Shown here in pieces: positions 9,485 through 19,372 of a DNA stretch of 33,925 nt; position 1 is the stretch's first letter; every line of letters starts with the position of its first letter. The notes under the pieces were generated by a model. The model did no database searches. It was not told the origin of the DNA and saw only the letters and a program-made list of their open reading frames with translations. This DNA is from Temnopleurus reevesii (Eukaryota > Echinodermata > Echinoidea > Temnopleuroida > Temnopleuridae). The position numbers were made by a program, and so were the translations under genes. The stretch covers positions 25,107 through 59,031 of the forward strand of contig BQKZ01001462.1 of the NCBI GenBank assembly GCA_036244855.1, read 5' to 3'.

Positions 9485-9615
9485 GAATCAAAATCAAAAT
9501 CAAATCATTTATTTTATTTTTGAATTCCTTTGATAATAATACAGTCATATGATAAGAAAATAAATAATATTACAATAACTGATATCACAAAAGAAATGAA
9601 AATGAAAATGAAAAT
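9485..9615 (-). mobile_element. Non-LTR retrotransposon 3' end (minus strand)
   Basis: Read on the minus strand, AAAATAAAATAAATGATTTG runs into two further TGATTT-type units, the usual form of a CR1/L2-like 3' end with a short repeated tail. A tract of four ATTTTC units (about 9594-9617) lies inside. No reverse transcriptase is readable, so this is a 5'-truncated copy. The left end of the tail (9485) is firm. The inner boundary is a guess. Confidence 0.5.
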
Positions 9616-10393
9616 GAATAAATGCGCTCTGTAAATTGTAGTATAAGGACTTAGGATAAGGACTTTTAGATACTCCCGTTTAAAGCCAAAATATAGTTAT
9701 GTTGAAGGTTTTTTTCGGGGTGGGGGGATGTATATCATGACATATAATTCTTATACACATTTTGAGACCATAGCATATTATTTTTAAGAACTGATTCTTT
9801 TGAAAATTTGAATTTGACCGTTAAATCATATTTAGCGCCCTCTCTTAGTTATGACAATAGTTTTGCTTGTTATCGGGCATATACAAAGTTATTTCCTAGA
9901 TTTGACAATATAATAATAAAAAGGAATACACAACAATAAAATTCTGAAATTCTCATCGAATTCTGTGAATGAAAGGTTGCCCTTTATCAAAAAACAAATT
10001 ATTGAATTAGTGTCGGGGGACATGACACTGAAATATTATGCACATTTTAGGTTATAGCTTTTCCAAAACTCGTTTATTTTTCGCACAATATTTTGTGCAA
10101 CATGTTCATGATACTCTATTACATTTTTTTAAACAGAATTTTGCGATAAAAATATTCGCTTTTACCTAAATTTACTTGGGCTTTAGTATCCACTCTATTG
10201 TTGCTGGTCAGCTCTAGGCATTTTGCTCTAGTTTTGGAGGGGCATATTCTTTGGCTAAGATCCCCCTTCTCATGTGATTATAAGGTTTTCTAGTCCCCCA
10301 CTCTGCTTTTGCTCTGTGCTTGATGCGAAAAATGACAAAGCCCTCAAAAGTTCAATATAAATGTGTAATTCGATATAGATATCGAAGAAATAC

Positions 10394-10469
10394 GGCTGAT
10401 AAAAGAAAAAGAAGAAGGGAACACGACCAAGGCAAATATAACCAAAGTAGATAGCTTAGCTTGTTTCAT
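10394..10469 (-). CDS. Candidate exon 1 (signal peptide) of the receptor gene
   Basis: On the minus strand CCCCACCATGA gives a near-ideal animal start context. The open reading begins MKQAKLSTLVIFALVV and continues FPSSFSFIS: a basic start, a hydrophobic core of about 12 residues and small residues after it, i.e. a signal peptide. At AGCC|GTATTT the codon is split after its first base. Exon 2 starts with the remaining two bases (CA), so joining gives Pro at the junction and then MYGGNEQKL. In related receptor genes the first exon also carries the signal peptide and ends just before the mature N-terminus. Against it: the donor is weak (C at -1, T at +4 and +5), and the link across nearly 4 kb is inferred only from strand, phase and fit. 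The upstream ATG in the leader is closed by a stop. Confidence 0.45.
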
Positions 10470-11907
10470 GGTGGGGAAATATATCTTCCCGGTGATTAGA
10501 AATATGGAGAGATAATATGCAACGCGACACCGTAACACATCTCAGTGCAAAGGCAGTCAATAAATGTATATTAGACCTTCAGGCAGGGGATGGGATGCTG
10601 AAAATCCTCCGGCAATCCTACCATAGTACAACGACTGTCAATATTTCTCTTCAACAAGACGAAACTAGTATACCCCGGGTGAGGCAGCATTAGCTATATT
10701 AGTAACTGATCGAGGGAATGTGGGATATTACGTTTGCTTTCATTATCATCATGGCTCCAGTCACACTAGGCATTGACGTTCAATTCAAGTTTAGAAGGAT
10801 ATCAGATGTGATAGTGCTAAATGAAATGCACGAGTTCGGTTAGGCTTCGTGCGATTTCTTAGTCGTTGATTATGTAAATGCGTGTTATTAATTTCTTAAA
10901 GGTTTTCAATAATATATTGTATCTATATGTATTGTTTAAGTAACAATATCCACAGACTCTAACATCAAAGCGCAGAAGAGAATGTTATAAAACATTGTAA
11001 AGACCTCGAAAGAGTATTAATAATTTTTTTGATTTGAAAGCATCTTGTACGTTCATAATGATCTTTAAGATTGGCGCTCGAAAGGCCAAGTAATAAGTAA
11101 TCGTAACAAATCAACATTTTGTTGAGTGAATGGACGTTCAACAGACCTTGAAAAGGCAGCCAAGTTTGTGTCGGGCTGACAATGTGACTGAGGCATATCA
11201 ATCAGGTTTGACCGACGGAGGAGGTGAGACATGATCATTTTCCTTGGCTTAGCTCAATTTATTTTCTTGTGTATTGCACGCTAGGTGTTCTAGCCACAGG
11301 TGTTTTACACGTATTTGATTCCACACCCACACCTATTTCTCCTCTCATATTTTCGTTATTCATGGAAGTAGCACATTCAAAGCGTCGTCGAATTTGTTCC
11401 CGTGCATCCATCAAATTCTAGAGTGCCAAAACAGGCGGTTAGTACTTTATTCTAGAATGCCGCCCTCTCTAGGCGGTATTTGACATTAAGTGCACATAAG
11501 ATTGGAAAGCGCCATCTTTAATCAAAACCAACCAACCAGCACAGAGACATGAGAATTCTTTTTTTATTATTATTTACAGACACAAGCGTTGGCCTAGCTC
11601 GTCCCCCGAACAGCCACCCACTGTTATCTCAAAATATCCAGTTAAACCATCATTTTCAGAGTTCAAAGTCAGGTTTCCCCAAAATGTCTTCCCCTCAGAA
11701 TATCCATAATCAAAGCGCAAATAGGTCCATACAAATGATATTAGGAATGTAAAGAAGGTTATTAAGTAGAACTAACTTTTAATTTTTGCTAAAATATATA
11801 TAAATATTTTTTCATTAATATGTTGGACATTATCAATAAATTCAGCTTTTGATCGATCTTTATATGCCCCTAGGAGATTTTTTATTTTCTAACCCTCTGC
11901 ACCCTCT
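10470..11907. other. Gene-free stretch, possible 5' region of the receptor gene
   Basis: If exon 1 is right, this is its leader and upstream region on the minus strand. I see no convincing TATA box or start-site cluster. A 30-codon plus-strand ORF at about 10751-10843 and an ORF at 11224-11421 have no recognisable content. Confidence 0.35.
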
Positions 11908-12212
11908 GGCCCGTATTCTAATGTCATGTTTAACTTAACCTAGAGTTTAAATTAGTGGTAAAAGTATGGGAAGCCAAACGAGACTTGAATCTATAACAGT
12001 CGGTGTTTAATTTACCAGCATATTTGGCACTCATAGTATCAAAACTGTCTTGGAATAAAAACTTAGACAATTTTCTAAATCATTAGAGCATGGGGAAAAG
12101 AGTAGTTAACATAAGACTTATGCAGTTCGAAATAAAGTGTGGGCACTTTGGAGTACTTAAACCATAGATTTAGACTCGAGTTTAAGTTAACCCTGATATC
12201 AGAATACGGGCC
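11908..12212. mobile_element. 305-bp MITE-like element with GGCCCGTATTCT ends
   Basis: The left end reads GGCCCGTATTCTAATGTCAT, and the reverse complement of the right end reads GGCCCGTATTCTGATATCAG. Both continue with GTTAACTTAA-like and AGTYTAAAT-like words, giving terminal inverted repeats of about 45 bp. CTCT precedes the left end and CTCT overlaps the right end, so a 3-4 bp target duplication is possible. The middle has no coding capacity. The minus-strand ORF at 12075-12269 overlaps the right repeat and is not credible. Confidence 0.75.
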
Positions 12213-12904
12213 TCTTTGTTTTGAAGGCCCGTTTCGAAGAATGAGGCCTAGTGAGTAATTAAGATGCAATTTGATCCTCGGAAAAATTCATTTTTATTTT
12301 TGTATGGGCATTAAATGAGAGGAAATTAATATCCAAACCAGTCAGGAAAGGGGAATCGATCAGCGTGTAATTGGGGTCAGTGGGGAAGGTATACAAAAAG
12401 ACTAATATAATCTACCGCCAAGGTTTAGCAAAATACAATGCATATTACAATACATTGCACGGGAGCATTCCTTTACTTAGTAAGTGGTTTAATCATATGC
12501 ACAAAATGTAACTGATCAAAATATTGCTAGATGACGTCAACAATAACAGTAAATAACATTTTGAAATATATAGTCGTCATAGTATGGTCAAGGTTTTAAA
12601 AGCTACCCAATGACCTCAGAATTACCAAAATGTGATGATCCTGGCAATGAACAAGTACAAACTGTAAACAGTACATCGTGCACTACGTAGAACAAAATCA
12701 CGTCCTCGATAGAAGAACAACATTTCTACTTTTTACAGTTTGGTGTGTCAAGACATGCTGTGACAAATATTGCTATGGCATTAATTAAATGTTCATACAT
12801 ACTTCCAAAATCTTTGCGATTTGGTTACGAGAGTGGTGTAACCTGCAACCTGCATGTAAACACTGTAATCAAGAAATAGACATCTGGCGAGCACGGGGAA
12901 AATT
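12213..12904. other. Gene-free stretch, nothing recognised
   Basis: AT-rich sequence between the 305-bp element and the purine minisatellite. No ORF of interest, no inverted repeat of note and no RNA gene seen. Confidence 0.5.
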
Positions 12905-13216
12905 AAAGAGAGAGAGAATGAGAGAGGGGGGCAGGGAGGAAAAGAGAGTGAGGGAGTGAATGAGAGACAGAGGGATGGGGAAGGGAGAAAGAAAGATGGA
13001 GGGGGAGAGAGGGTTGGATAGGGAGGGAGAGGGAGTGAGACAATGAGGAAGTGTAGGAGAGACAGAGGGATGGGGAAGGGAGAAAGAAATAAACAGAGAG
13101 AGAGAGAGAGAGGGAGAGAGAGAGAGAGAGAGATAGGGGTGGCCAGGAAGGGAGAGGGAGTGAAGGAGAGACAGAGGGATGGGGAAGGGATAAAGAAAGA
13201 GAGAGAGGGAGAGGAA
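12905..13216. repeat. Purine-rich minisatellite with (AG)n core
   Basis: About 310 bases of almost pure purine on the plus strand. The word GAGACAGAGGGATGGGGAAG recurs at 12962, 13059 and 13168, giving a unit of about 97-109 bp made of AG, GGGA and GAAA blocks. A nearly pure (AG)n run sits at 13096-13133. ORFs on both strands (Ser/Leu/Pro-rich on minus, Arg/Glu-rich on plus) are products of the repeat. Confidence 0.9.
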
Positions 13217-15026
13217 CAGACACTAGACAGAAGGAGAGCGAAGGTCCCAGATTAGCAACAATAATTTCCGCTTTAGCAAGAATGGCATTCAATATTTTGA
13301 CACTTTATAAGAATTTGCGTTTCCCCATTCAATAATTCCTGCGTGGCATAAAAAAAAACCGAATTAGTTTTCAATAATCTGGCCCCCTACAGACTTGAAG
13401 TACATTATATAATATAAAAAGAAGAGAACGTAAATAATATAATAATGACCTGGAATCAATCATGAAATTCTTTATGGTGTGCTTTATTGGTTGGATTTGT
13501 TGTTGGCATACACTTTTCAAATTAGTCTCAAACCAGATGAGCTTAGTTTCGCATGAAAGCATTGAAACCTGTCTTAAGCAGCAACCCTCGTTTTTATCAA
13601 AGGTACGTTAACGGATTTAAGATAATCAGAACCCCATTAAAATCACTGCACTCGAGTGGCTGGAGTGTTAAGAAGCGTTAAGGAAGACCAACGCATTGCT
13701 TAAGAAGGAGGGGAAGCCTCTTCTTATTATTGAATACTTCAATATGATTTGTGTTTTCACCTTGTTAAAGAAGGGGAAGCCGTTGATACGAACACCTCAA
13801 TTTGTATGAGTTACGTCACGGGATGACCAAAACACACACGTATAGGGCAGTAGGGTATGACGATTCAGGATAGAGCGAGATATAACCAACAAATGGGGAA
13901 TAGTTTTTTTTTTCACTTTATGGATGCGCATTTTCCTTTAAGATCGTTCACATAAAATGAAATGAATATTACAATTATCATTCACAAATGTTTACAATAC
14001 GTTTGAAATATACCCCAAAAACTCAAGAGACGTGCACATGTTTTGGTTATGATAACCAGATGACTTGAAAGATAAGTATATAAATGAATAAATAATTACA
14101 TAACAAATTGAGATACCACACAGAATATGCCAATGAGATATTGTGTGTTGTTTTGTTCATTACATATTCAAACATATTTTTATGTCGATCTTATGAAATC
14201 AACTTGACTTAAGCTTGGGCTAACGTTGAAATCATGCTCAATTTAAATGTACTTGTCTGTAATGGTGTTAAATGTCAACCTCCTTACTTCAAGCTAAGGA
14301 GGTTCAGAAGGTACATTTTGTTGCATTGCAATTTGCACCAGTAATTTGGTACGTAGTCGCCATTAATTATATTACCTATACTCGTTAATAAATATCTCAC
14401 TATTAAACAATTCCTTTTTTTTTTCTTTTTACTATTGCTGGTGGTTTATAAATCATTAAGAAAGTGGCACAATTCGTACTTTCGCCGGTAAAGTCGCCAG
14501 GCAACGATGAGATTGTATGCAGTGCACTGCATTCCATAGAATAAACAATAAACGACTCTCGCAATAAGCACCACTTATTTGGCCATTAATCATTTAATAA
14601 GTGGGCACATGGGAGGAAATTGGCAAGTAATTACTATGGGATACTCATAAATCATTCGATTTACAATGGCATGACAAGGGATAAGTATATATGTGAGCAT
14701 TAACAATTGATAAATTGCTATCAATATAATTTACCATCGGCCGTGAAGAAGAATGCAATGCAACCATTCAAAGGGTGTTCAAATAGTGCAGTTCGACATT
14801 TTTTCATTAAATTATTTTCTAGTCCAGTTTAGTACCCAGCAGTGTCCTCATAAGAACACACTCCGCATATTACACGTTTCACAGAACATACACAGATCGC
14901 ACCGAGAAACACACGACAGTAAAATTAAAGGGGAACTTTTATTAAACTGTATATTTACTTTTTCTTATTTATCTTTTCAACAAACATTGATATCCACCAC
15001 CTTTTTCATCTCTTTTTATTTCATAG
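13217..15026. other. Gene-free stretch with one small hairpin
   Basis: AT-rich. A perfect 10-bp stem (AACCTCCTTA, 14277-14286, pairing with 14295-14304) around an 8-base loop is the only structure I noticed. ORFs here lack coding character except the end of 14753-15181, which contains the exon called at 15027. Confidence 0.5.
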
Positions 15027-15158
15027 AGGTGAAATATCAAAAGAAATGTTATGGTTGTTTGGAACGCCCCTCAAAAACGGACCGCGCGGGGTCCGGTGGG
15101 TTGGGACATCGAATAGCAGATTCTGTGAATTTGATTGCTCTGTGTAACGTACGTACAG
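15027..15158 (+). CDS. Candidate internal exon, fucosyltransferase-like GGLGHR motif
   Basis: A GC-richer 132-bp island bounded by a strong pyrimidine tract and acceptor (TCTTTTTATTTCATAG) and a good donor (ACAG|GTAAAT). It enters and leaves in phase 1, so it is a symmetric exon of 44 codons. The peptide reads VKYQKKCYGCLERPSKTDRA followed by GSGGLGHRIADSVNLIALCN and VRTG. The glycine loop G-G-L-G-H-R, followed by a helix with a buried A/L pattern and Arg-Thr about 17 residues later, resembles the first strand-loop-helix of GT-B fucosyltransferases (for example POFUT1, GT11 and GT23 types, where the loop is GRFGNQ or similar). Paired cysteines before the loop fit a secreted or Golgi lumenal enzyme. 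I did not find adjoining exons; the nearest downstream sequence is retroelement and a gap. The exon call is firmer than the family. Confidence 0.5.
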
Positions 15159-15159
15159 G

Positions 15160-15300
15160 TAAATATTTTTATTTGATTTGATTTGAATTTATTTTTCCAC
15201 TTTCGTTTACAATAAAAAATCATATATGACAATAATACATATCAATCAAGAAATAGTTACACAAAATCGAAAAATTAATAAGAATTAATCAAAAAAAAGA
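15160..15300 (-). mobile_element. Non-LTR retrotransposon 3' end (minus strand)
   Basis: On the minus strand, GGAAAAATAAATTCAAATCA leads into further ATCAA units at about 15165-15187, immediately downstream of the exon donor. This is the usual tail of CR1/L2-like elements. The extent of the body to the right is uncertain and no protein is readable. It would lie in the intron after the candidate exon. Confidence 0.5.
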
Positions 15301-15529
15301 TAACAAAAGTGGGGGAACTTAAATTAAAAGCAAAGCTTGTATTGCTTAGGACCCAGTGAAATAACATTTTTTTATACCACATTACCAGATATGTTAGATA
15401 TGCTGAGACGGGCAACAGGGTACTTAACTGAACTAATGACTTTCCTGTTATCAAAGACTGTAAGATATTATTTATCACTCTTGTTCCTCGCTAGCCAGCA
15501 ACATATGAAATTATCATGATTATGGAAAC

Positions 15530-15600
15530 GTGTACGGTATAACTTTGTTCTCATTCTTCCTGACATCATAAAATAAATGAATTGAATTGAAAAAATTGAA
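15530..15600 (+). mobile_element. Non-LTR retrotransposon 3' end (plus strand)
   Basis: CATCATAAAATAAATGAATT runs into GAATTGAAAAAATTGAA: an AATAAA-like signal followed by a short ATTGA repeat tail. It is near-identical in form to the tail at 30021-30050. The body upstream is too short or diverged to place. Confidence 0.5.
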
Positions 15601-15665
15601 ATCATATTTGCCACGCTCCATTTCTTGTAATTTCATGAGACCATAAACTCAACTACCCCCCCCCC

Positions 15666-15729
15666 NNNNNNNNNNNNNNNNNNNNNNNNNNNNNNNNNNN
15701 NNNNNNNNNNNNNNNNNNNNNNNNNNNNN
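15666..15729. other. Assembly gap of 64 N
   Basis: A run of N follows a C homopolymer (about 15655-15665), which probably stopped the assembly. The true missing length is unknown. Confidence 0.95.
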
Positions 15730-16165
15730 CTATGATGCCAATCCGCAAAGTCTAATGAATGGGGAAAATATCAATCCCCCTTTTTTGTCCTAACATTGTG
15801 ATTTCTTTAAAATTCAAAGGTAAATATTATACACTAATTCGTTCCTCTCCTATGAAAGGTAAGCAGAGAGGGCAAATACATTGGACAACGTTGATAGCTT
15901 CATTCAAGCCTTTACAATGAATTAATGAACACCAAAGAAAGGAACATGTACGACACATATGCGACATTTCTCCGCATAATAAGAGGGGAGGAACTTTCTC
16001 ATGTGTGCACCTCGCTATTGTGAATGCCTGAACTGAACGTATTCACCTTGTCCAATCCCTTGTCCCTTCTGCTCGCAGTGACGATATACACCCCTAGCCA
16101 TACCCATAATGTATCACATACATGTGCAACATTACCAATGAATTGATTGATCTCTTGCCAAGGCA
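15730..16165. other. Gene-free stretch, nothing recognised
   Basis: A splice-acceptor-like pyrimidine tract ending CTGCTCGCAG lies at about 16068-16078, but no open frame of interest follows. A similar word (CCTCCTGCTCACAG) occurs at 8835-8848, so it may be part of a repeat. Confidence 0.4.
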
Positions 16166-16393
16166 GACTCACACCTTTGCGTTTTTAGCCTGCGTCGGCC
16201 TACCGTTTTTGTAAATTAAAAACGCTCCTTAGACGTACAGCATAGCATACGCAGATCAGACGTTGTGCTTGACGAGCATACGATGAGCGTCATTCCACCG
16301 TATGACCTGCGTCTTTGTTTTTTAGTTTTTAAGCGTTTTTTAATTTCCAAAAACGGTAGGCCGAAGCAGGCTAAAAACGCAAAGGTGAGAGTC
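16166..16393. mobile_element. MITE-like element, GACTCACACC family, copy 2
   Basis: Best-preserved member. The left end GACTCACACCTTTGCGTTTT continues TAGCCTGCGTCGGCCTACCG. The reverse complement of the right end is GACTCTCACCTTTGCGTTTT, continuing TAGCCTGCTTCGGCCTACCG. The stems are about 60 bp, with a second inverted repeat inside (CATACGCAGATCAGACG against CGTATGACCTGCGTC). It is 228 bp long. The ORFs 16216-16413 and 16265-16483 are palindrome shadows. Confidence 0.85.
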
Positions 16394-16521
16394 GATCTTA
16401 ACCACATGTCCATGTACCATCCTACATTCCGATTCAGCTGTGTTGGTATTGGATCGATTCTTGCTCGCAGATTCGGAGGGTGAATTTCAAAGGAGGTCTT
16501 TCAAGTAGGGGCGAAGCCATT

Positions 16522-16539
16522 GGGGGGGGGGGGGGGGGG
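16522..16539 (+). repeat. G18 homopolymer in a repeat fragment
   Basis: Eighteen G in a row, preceded by AGGGGCGAAGCCATT. This resembles the AGGGGCGGATC-type ends seen at 30700-30712, so it may be part of a dispersed repeat. Homopolymer length is unreliable in assemblies. Confidence 0.7.
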
Positions 16540-16705
16540 CTCAACCCTGAGATACATACTAATGTTACGGCTTGAGTCAGATAGTAGGGGAAGGGTACAT
16601 GGTCATGATTCACAAAAGAGGACACAAGAGGAGAAAATCCACCCTCCTTCTTTGTGCACATATTGAGCATTAAATCTTAGTACATTTGGCGCCTTATCAG
16701 TCACT

Positions 16706-16810
16706 TGTATTATTAGTATTATTACTTTTTTCATTATCATTATTGTTTTCATTAGCATTATCATTATTATTATTATTATTATTATTATAATCATTATCAT
16801 TATTATTAAT
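16706..16810 (+). repeat. ATT/ATC microsatellite
   Basis: An interrupted run of ATT triplets with ATC variants, densest at 16758-16787. The minus-strand Ile/Met-rich ORF here is a shadow. Confidence 0.9.
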
Positions 16811-16999
16811 ATGTAACAATGTCATTGATTAGCCATCTTATCCTCTATGATTTTTATTTGCTTAAACATAGCCCATTCCCCCTCCCAATCCACCTCTCTC
16901 CAATAGCGCTACCTCAAACTAATCGATTAACCTACGTTTGCGGAGGAGCCAAGGGGTGTACGTGCCCTCAAATCTTGCTCCTGCTAACCATCATGAAAG

Positions 17000-17050
17000 G
17001 AGAAGAAGAAGAAGAAGAAGACAAAGAAGAAGAAAAAAAGAAAAAAAAAT
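17000..17050 (+). repeat. GAA/A-rich microsatellite
   Basis: GAA triplets decaying into an A-rich run. The Glu/Lys tails of the plus-strand ORFs come from it. Just upstream (16938-16990) a short reading with YVCGGAKGCTCPQ looks protein-like but is too short to place. Confidence 0.85.
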
Positions 17051-19229
17051 GACAGCGACGGAATCACCCCCATCCCCCTCATCCCCGATTAAAAAAAAAT
17101 TCTCGCTACACTCCTTAATAAATTCAACAATCGATCCCACAGGGAAAATGTGGCATCATCACACTTTCCTCACAGGTCCGACAAGATTAGATGTAGACAT
17201 TTGGGGCAATCTTTTTGCTCATGAAAATGGATAAAAAGTTCAAAATAGCACCCGTGTATTTGCCCTTGGGTCTACATAGCACCTTCTAAAAGGGCGCCCA
17301 CGGTCTCTGCAGTCATAGTAAAAAGGGAACAATCTCGTGCTATATTGAATCGTACATTGTACTATGTTAAGTGTAAAGACAGTTGCTTTCATTTCCCCGA
17401 AAAATATGATAATGGCGTACCGCCAGAGGGATTTTCGATAACACTCTGCAGTTATATACATGTATGTAATTATAATACACGGATCTTATATACCATCCCG
17501 ATTAGATGCTTAAGGCGCTCAAAGCAAGTGTAGAATGTAATATAGAGGGCTTTTATGACTAGATTAGTTTCTCGGAAATACCGCAAATCTTTATTTTGAG
17601 ATGCGAATATTAAAAAAGGAGAGTCTAGATTGATATGATAAGCCTTTGTGTCAAATTTGACATAACTCAGAAAAAACATGAACGCAATACCTGGAGGACT
17701 CTCAGCATTTTATAAGTGTTAGCTTATTTCTAATGGTTATCGTTATGGGTTTCGATTAAAATTGGTCATAATTGAAAACGGATTTTTCTTCTCGATGTGA
17801 AAAGACAATCTCGGGAGGTCTTATCATTAACGTACAAAAGTTGAAGCACAGGCCTAATCTTCACGTTTTTAATAATAATTGATACATCTATTCGTCGAAG
17901 AGAAGTCGAGTAATCATTGTGAGATAAAGCAAGGCAGAGAATTAACAATATCTGTCTATTGCAATAATCTTATATATAACTTTTCTCTCTCTTTCAGAAT
18001 TCGGGATTATCCTAAAGGCATTTCAGAAAGTCACGAGCAAGTTAGCTTGCAGTTCATAACCCTAATTACAAATACCGGTGAAACAGTCGTGAAATTCCTG
18101 ATAGGCTGGACGTTTGTATTTATTTCAAAGCAGAGTTAAACAGAAAGAAAGTTGAACATCCTCCTTGATTGATACTTTTTTCAAGTCAGTGTTACAGTTG
18201 TCTTATCTTTATATTCATGAGATGTATGAAGATGCATAAAGCTTTTTAGGTGGTTGCTCTTGGCGTTTTTTATGCATGATGGCTTATAACTATTGGAAGA
18301 GATAATTCTTAAACAATGCACAAACAAGAAACTGTAATTGATAACACGGCTGAGAAAATCAAGAAATGCAGAAAGACTTTATGTAATGGAAGAGATAATG
18401 CGATTGGATATGATTTTCATGTATAAAAGATTACCCTTTTATATACTTTAGAGCCCCATCATTAAAACATGATCACCTATTTGAAAGCTTCTAGGGATAA
18501 CAAACTTGCAAAGTTTCGTGAAGATTATTATTAAAATGTTAAAAGATTTGGAAGACTTTCCAAATAACTTTTACAAAACAATACATAAGTTCCTAATGCA
18601 GAAGATTAAAGCGATAATCAACAACATGAACAGGTTTACAAAAGTTTGGATAACTATTTCGCCTTCGGCTTAGATCGTGGTCATAATATAATCTAACAAG
18701 TTTTTGTTTAGATATAACAAGGTAATGCCAAATAAATGAAATAGCTGGAGGGGGATAAGCTGGGGTTAACGCAAAGTAGAAATAATTCGAAGTGTTTTAT
18801 ATTTCAATAATAGTTCTGCTAAAAGCGTAAGAAATAACAATAAGAAATGTTATTACTGCCTTTACTAAAAATATTGTCGAAGATAGTCCCGAGAGAAGCG
18901 TGAACCCCCCAGCAACGCCGACCTTTTTTTTTAATACTAACAATTAATTCCTTGTCTTTATTTGGCTACTTTGTAAAGTGACTTAAACTAACAGAAATCA
19001 CTCTAAGGAGAATGTTAATGCATGGTTAACGCACAGCTGTCGTCCTTCTAAGCAAGTTAAGTGCTCTTAAGAGGACTTCTCTGGGCAAAACTCGCAACGT
19101 GATATTGGCGGAAGATATAATTCACTCGGGGCCTAGACGAACTTCAGACACAGCTTTTAGGAGGATTATTTTGTTTTACAAATTAATTCTTTCAAAGATC
19201 AGTCTCGAGACGTATCTAGTACAGTAGAT
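17051..19229. other. Gene-free stretch with one strong acceptor-like site
   Basis: Mostly AT-rich. At 17981-17997 TTTTCTCTCTCTTTCAG is an excellent acceptor sequence followed by 46 open codons to a stop at 18139 (plus strand). The peptide (IRDYPKGISESHEQVSLQ and on) is unknown to me. In the phase left by the candidate exon at 15027 the reading stops after about 20 codons, so I did not join them. A sequence at 18508-18530 (CTTGCAAAGTTTCGTGAAGA) has the look of a dispersed repeat. Confidence 0.35.
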
Positions 19230-19372
19230 TTAAAGCCTCAGTCACATAAAGCCCCGATTCAACACGACTCAATACGATTCTTTGTCAATGTTCACCTAAT
19301 TGAGTCCTGGACAAAGGGTCGTGTTGAGTCGTGTTGAGTCTCGGGGCTTCTAACATGGCGACTTGGGCTTAA
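19230..19372. mobile_element. 135-bp hairpin element flanked by TTAA
   Basis: The element (19234-19368) lies between TTAA words at 19230-19233 and 19369-19372. The inner arms 19251-19286 (GCCCCGATTCAACACGACTC, then AATACGATTCTTTGTC) pair with 19309-19347, which has a duplicated GTGTTGAGTC word. The outer ends AGCCTCAGTCACAT and AGCCCAAGTCGCCAT (reverse complement) also match loosely. No ORF. Likely a small non-autonomous DNA transposon with a TTAA target, not obviously related in sequence to the 534-bp element at 4730. Confidence 0.7.

Larger units (their letters stand above)
6419..10393 (-). other. Probable intron 1 of the receptor gene
   Basis: Nearly 4 kb between the candidate signal-peptide exon and exon 2. 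It is mostly unstructured AT-rich sequence. It holds a tRNA-like fragment (about 6716-6745), a coding-like stretch on the opposite strand (about 6778-7000), a C10/A9 run (6999-7018), a triplet repeat with a possible retroelement tail (about 7968-8025) and a retrotransposon 3' end (about 9485-9615). ORFs at 7174-7474, 8414-8734 and 8855-9118 have no recognisable content. The whole interpretation depends on the exon 1 call. Confidence 0.4.

Noticed and set aside
10751..10843. Small protein starting MAPVTLGIDVQFKF
   Set aside because: Only 30 codons, no splice or homology support.
12903..13292. 129-codon Ser/Leu/Pro-rich protein
   Set aside because: A shadow of the purine minisatellite.
16058..16150. 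Next exon of the glycosyltransferase-like gene after CTGCTCGCAG
   Set aside because: In the required phase the reading is short with no donor of quality, and the acceptor-like word recurs at 8835.
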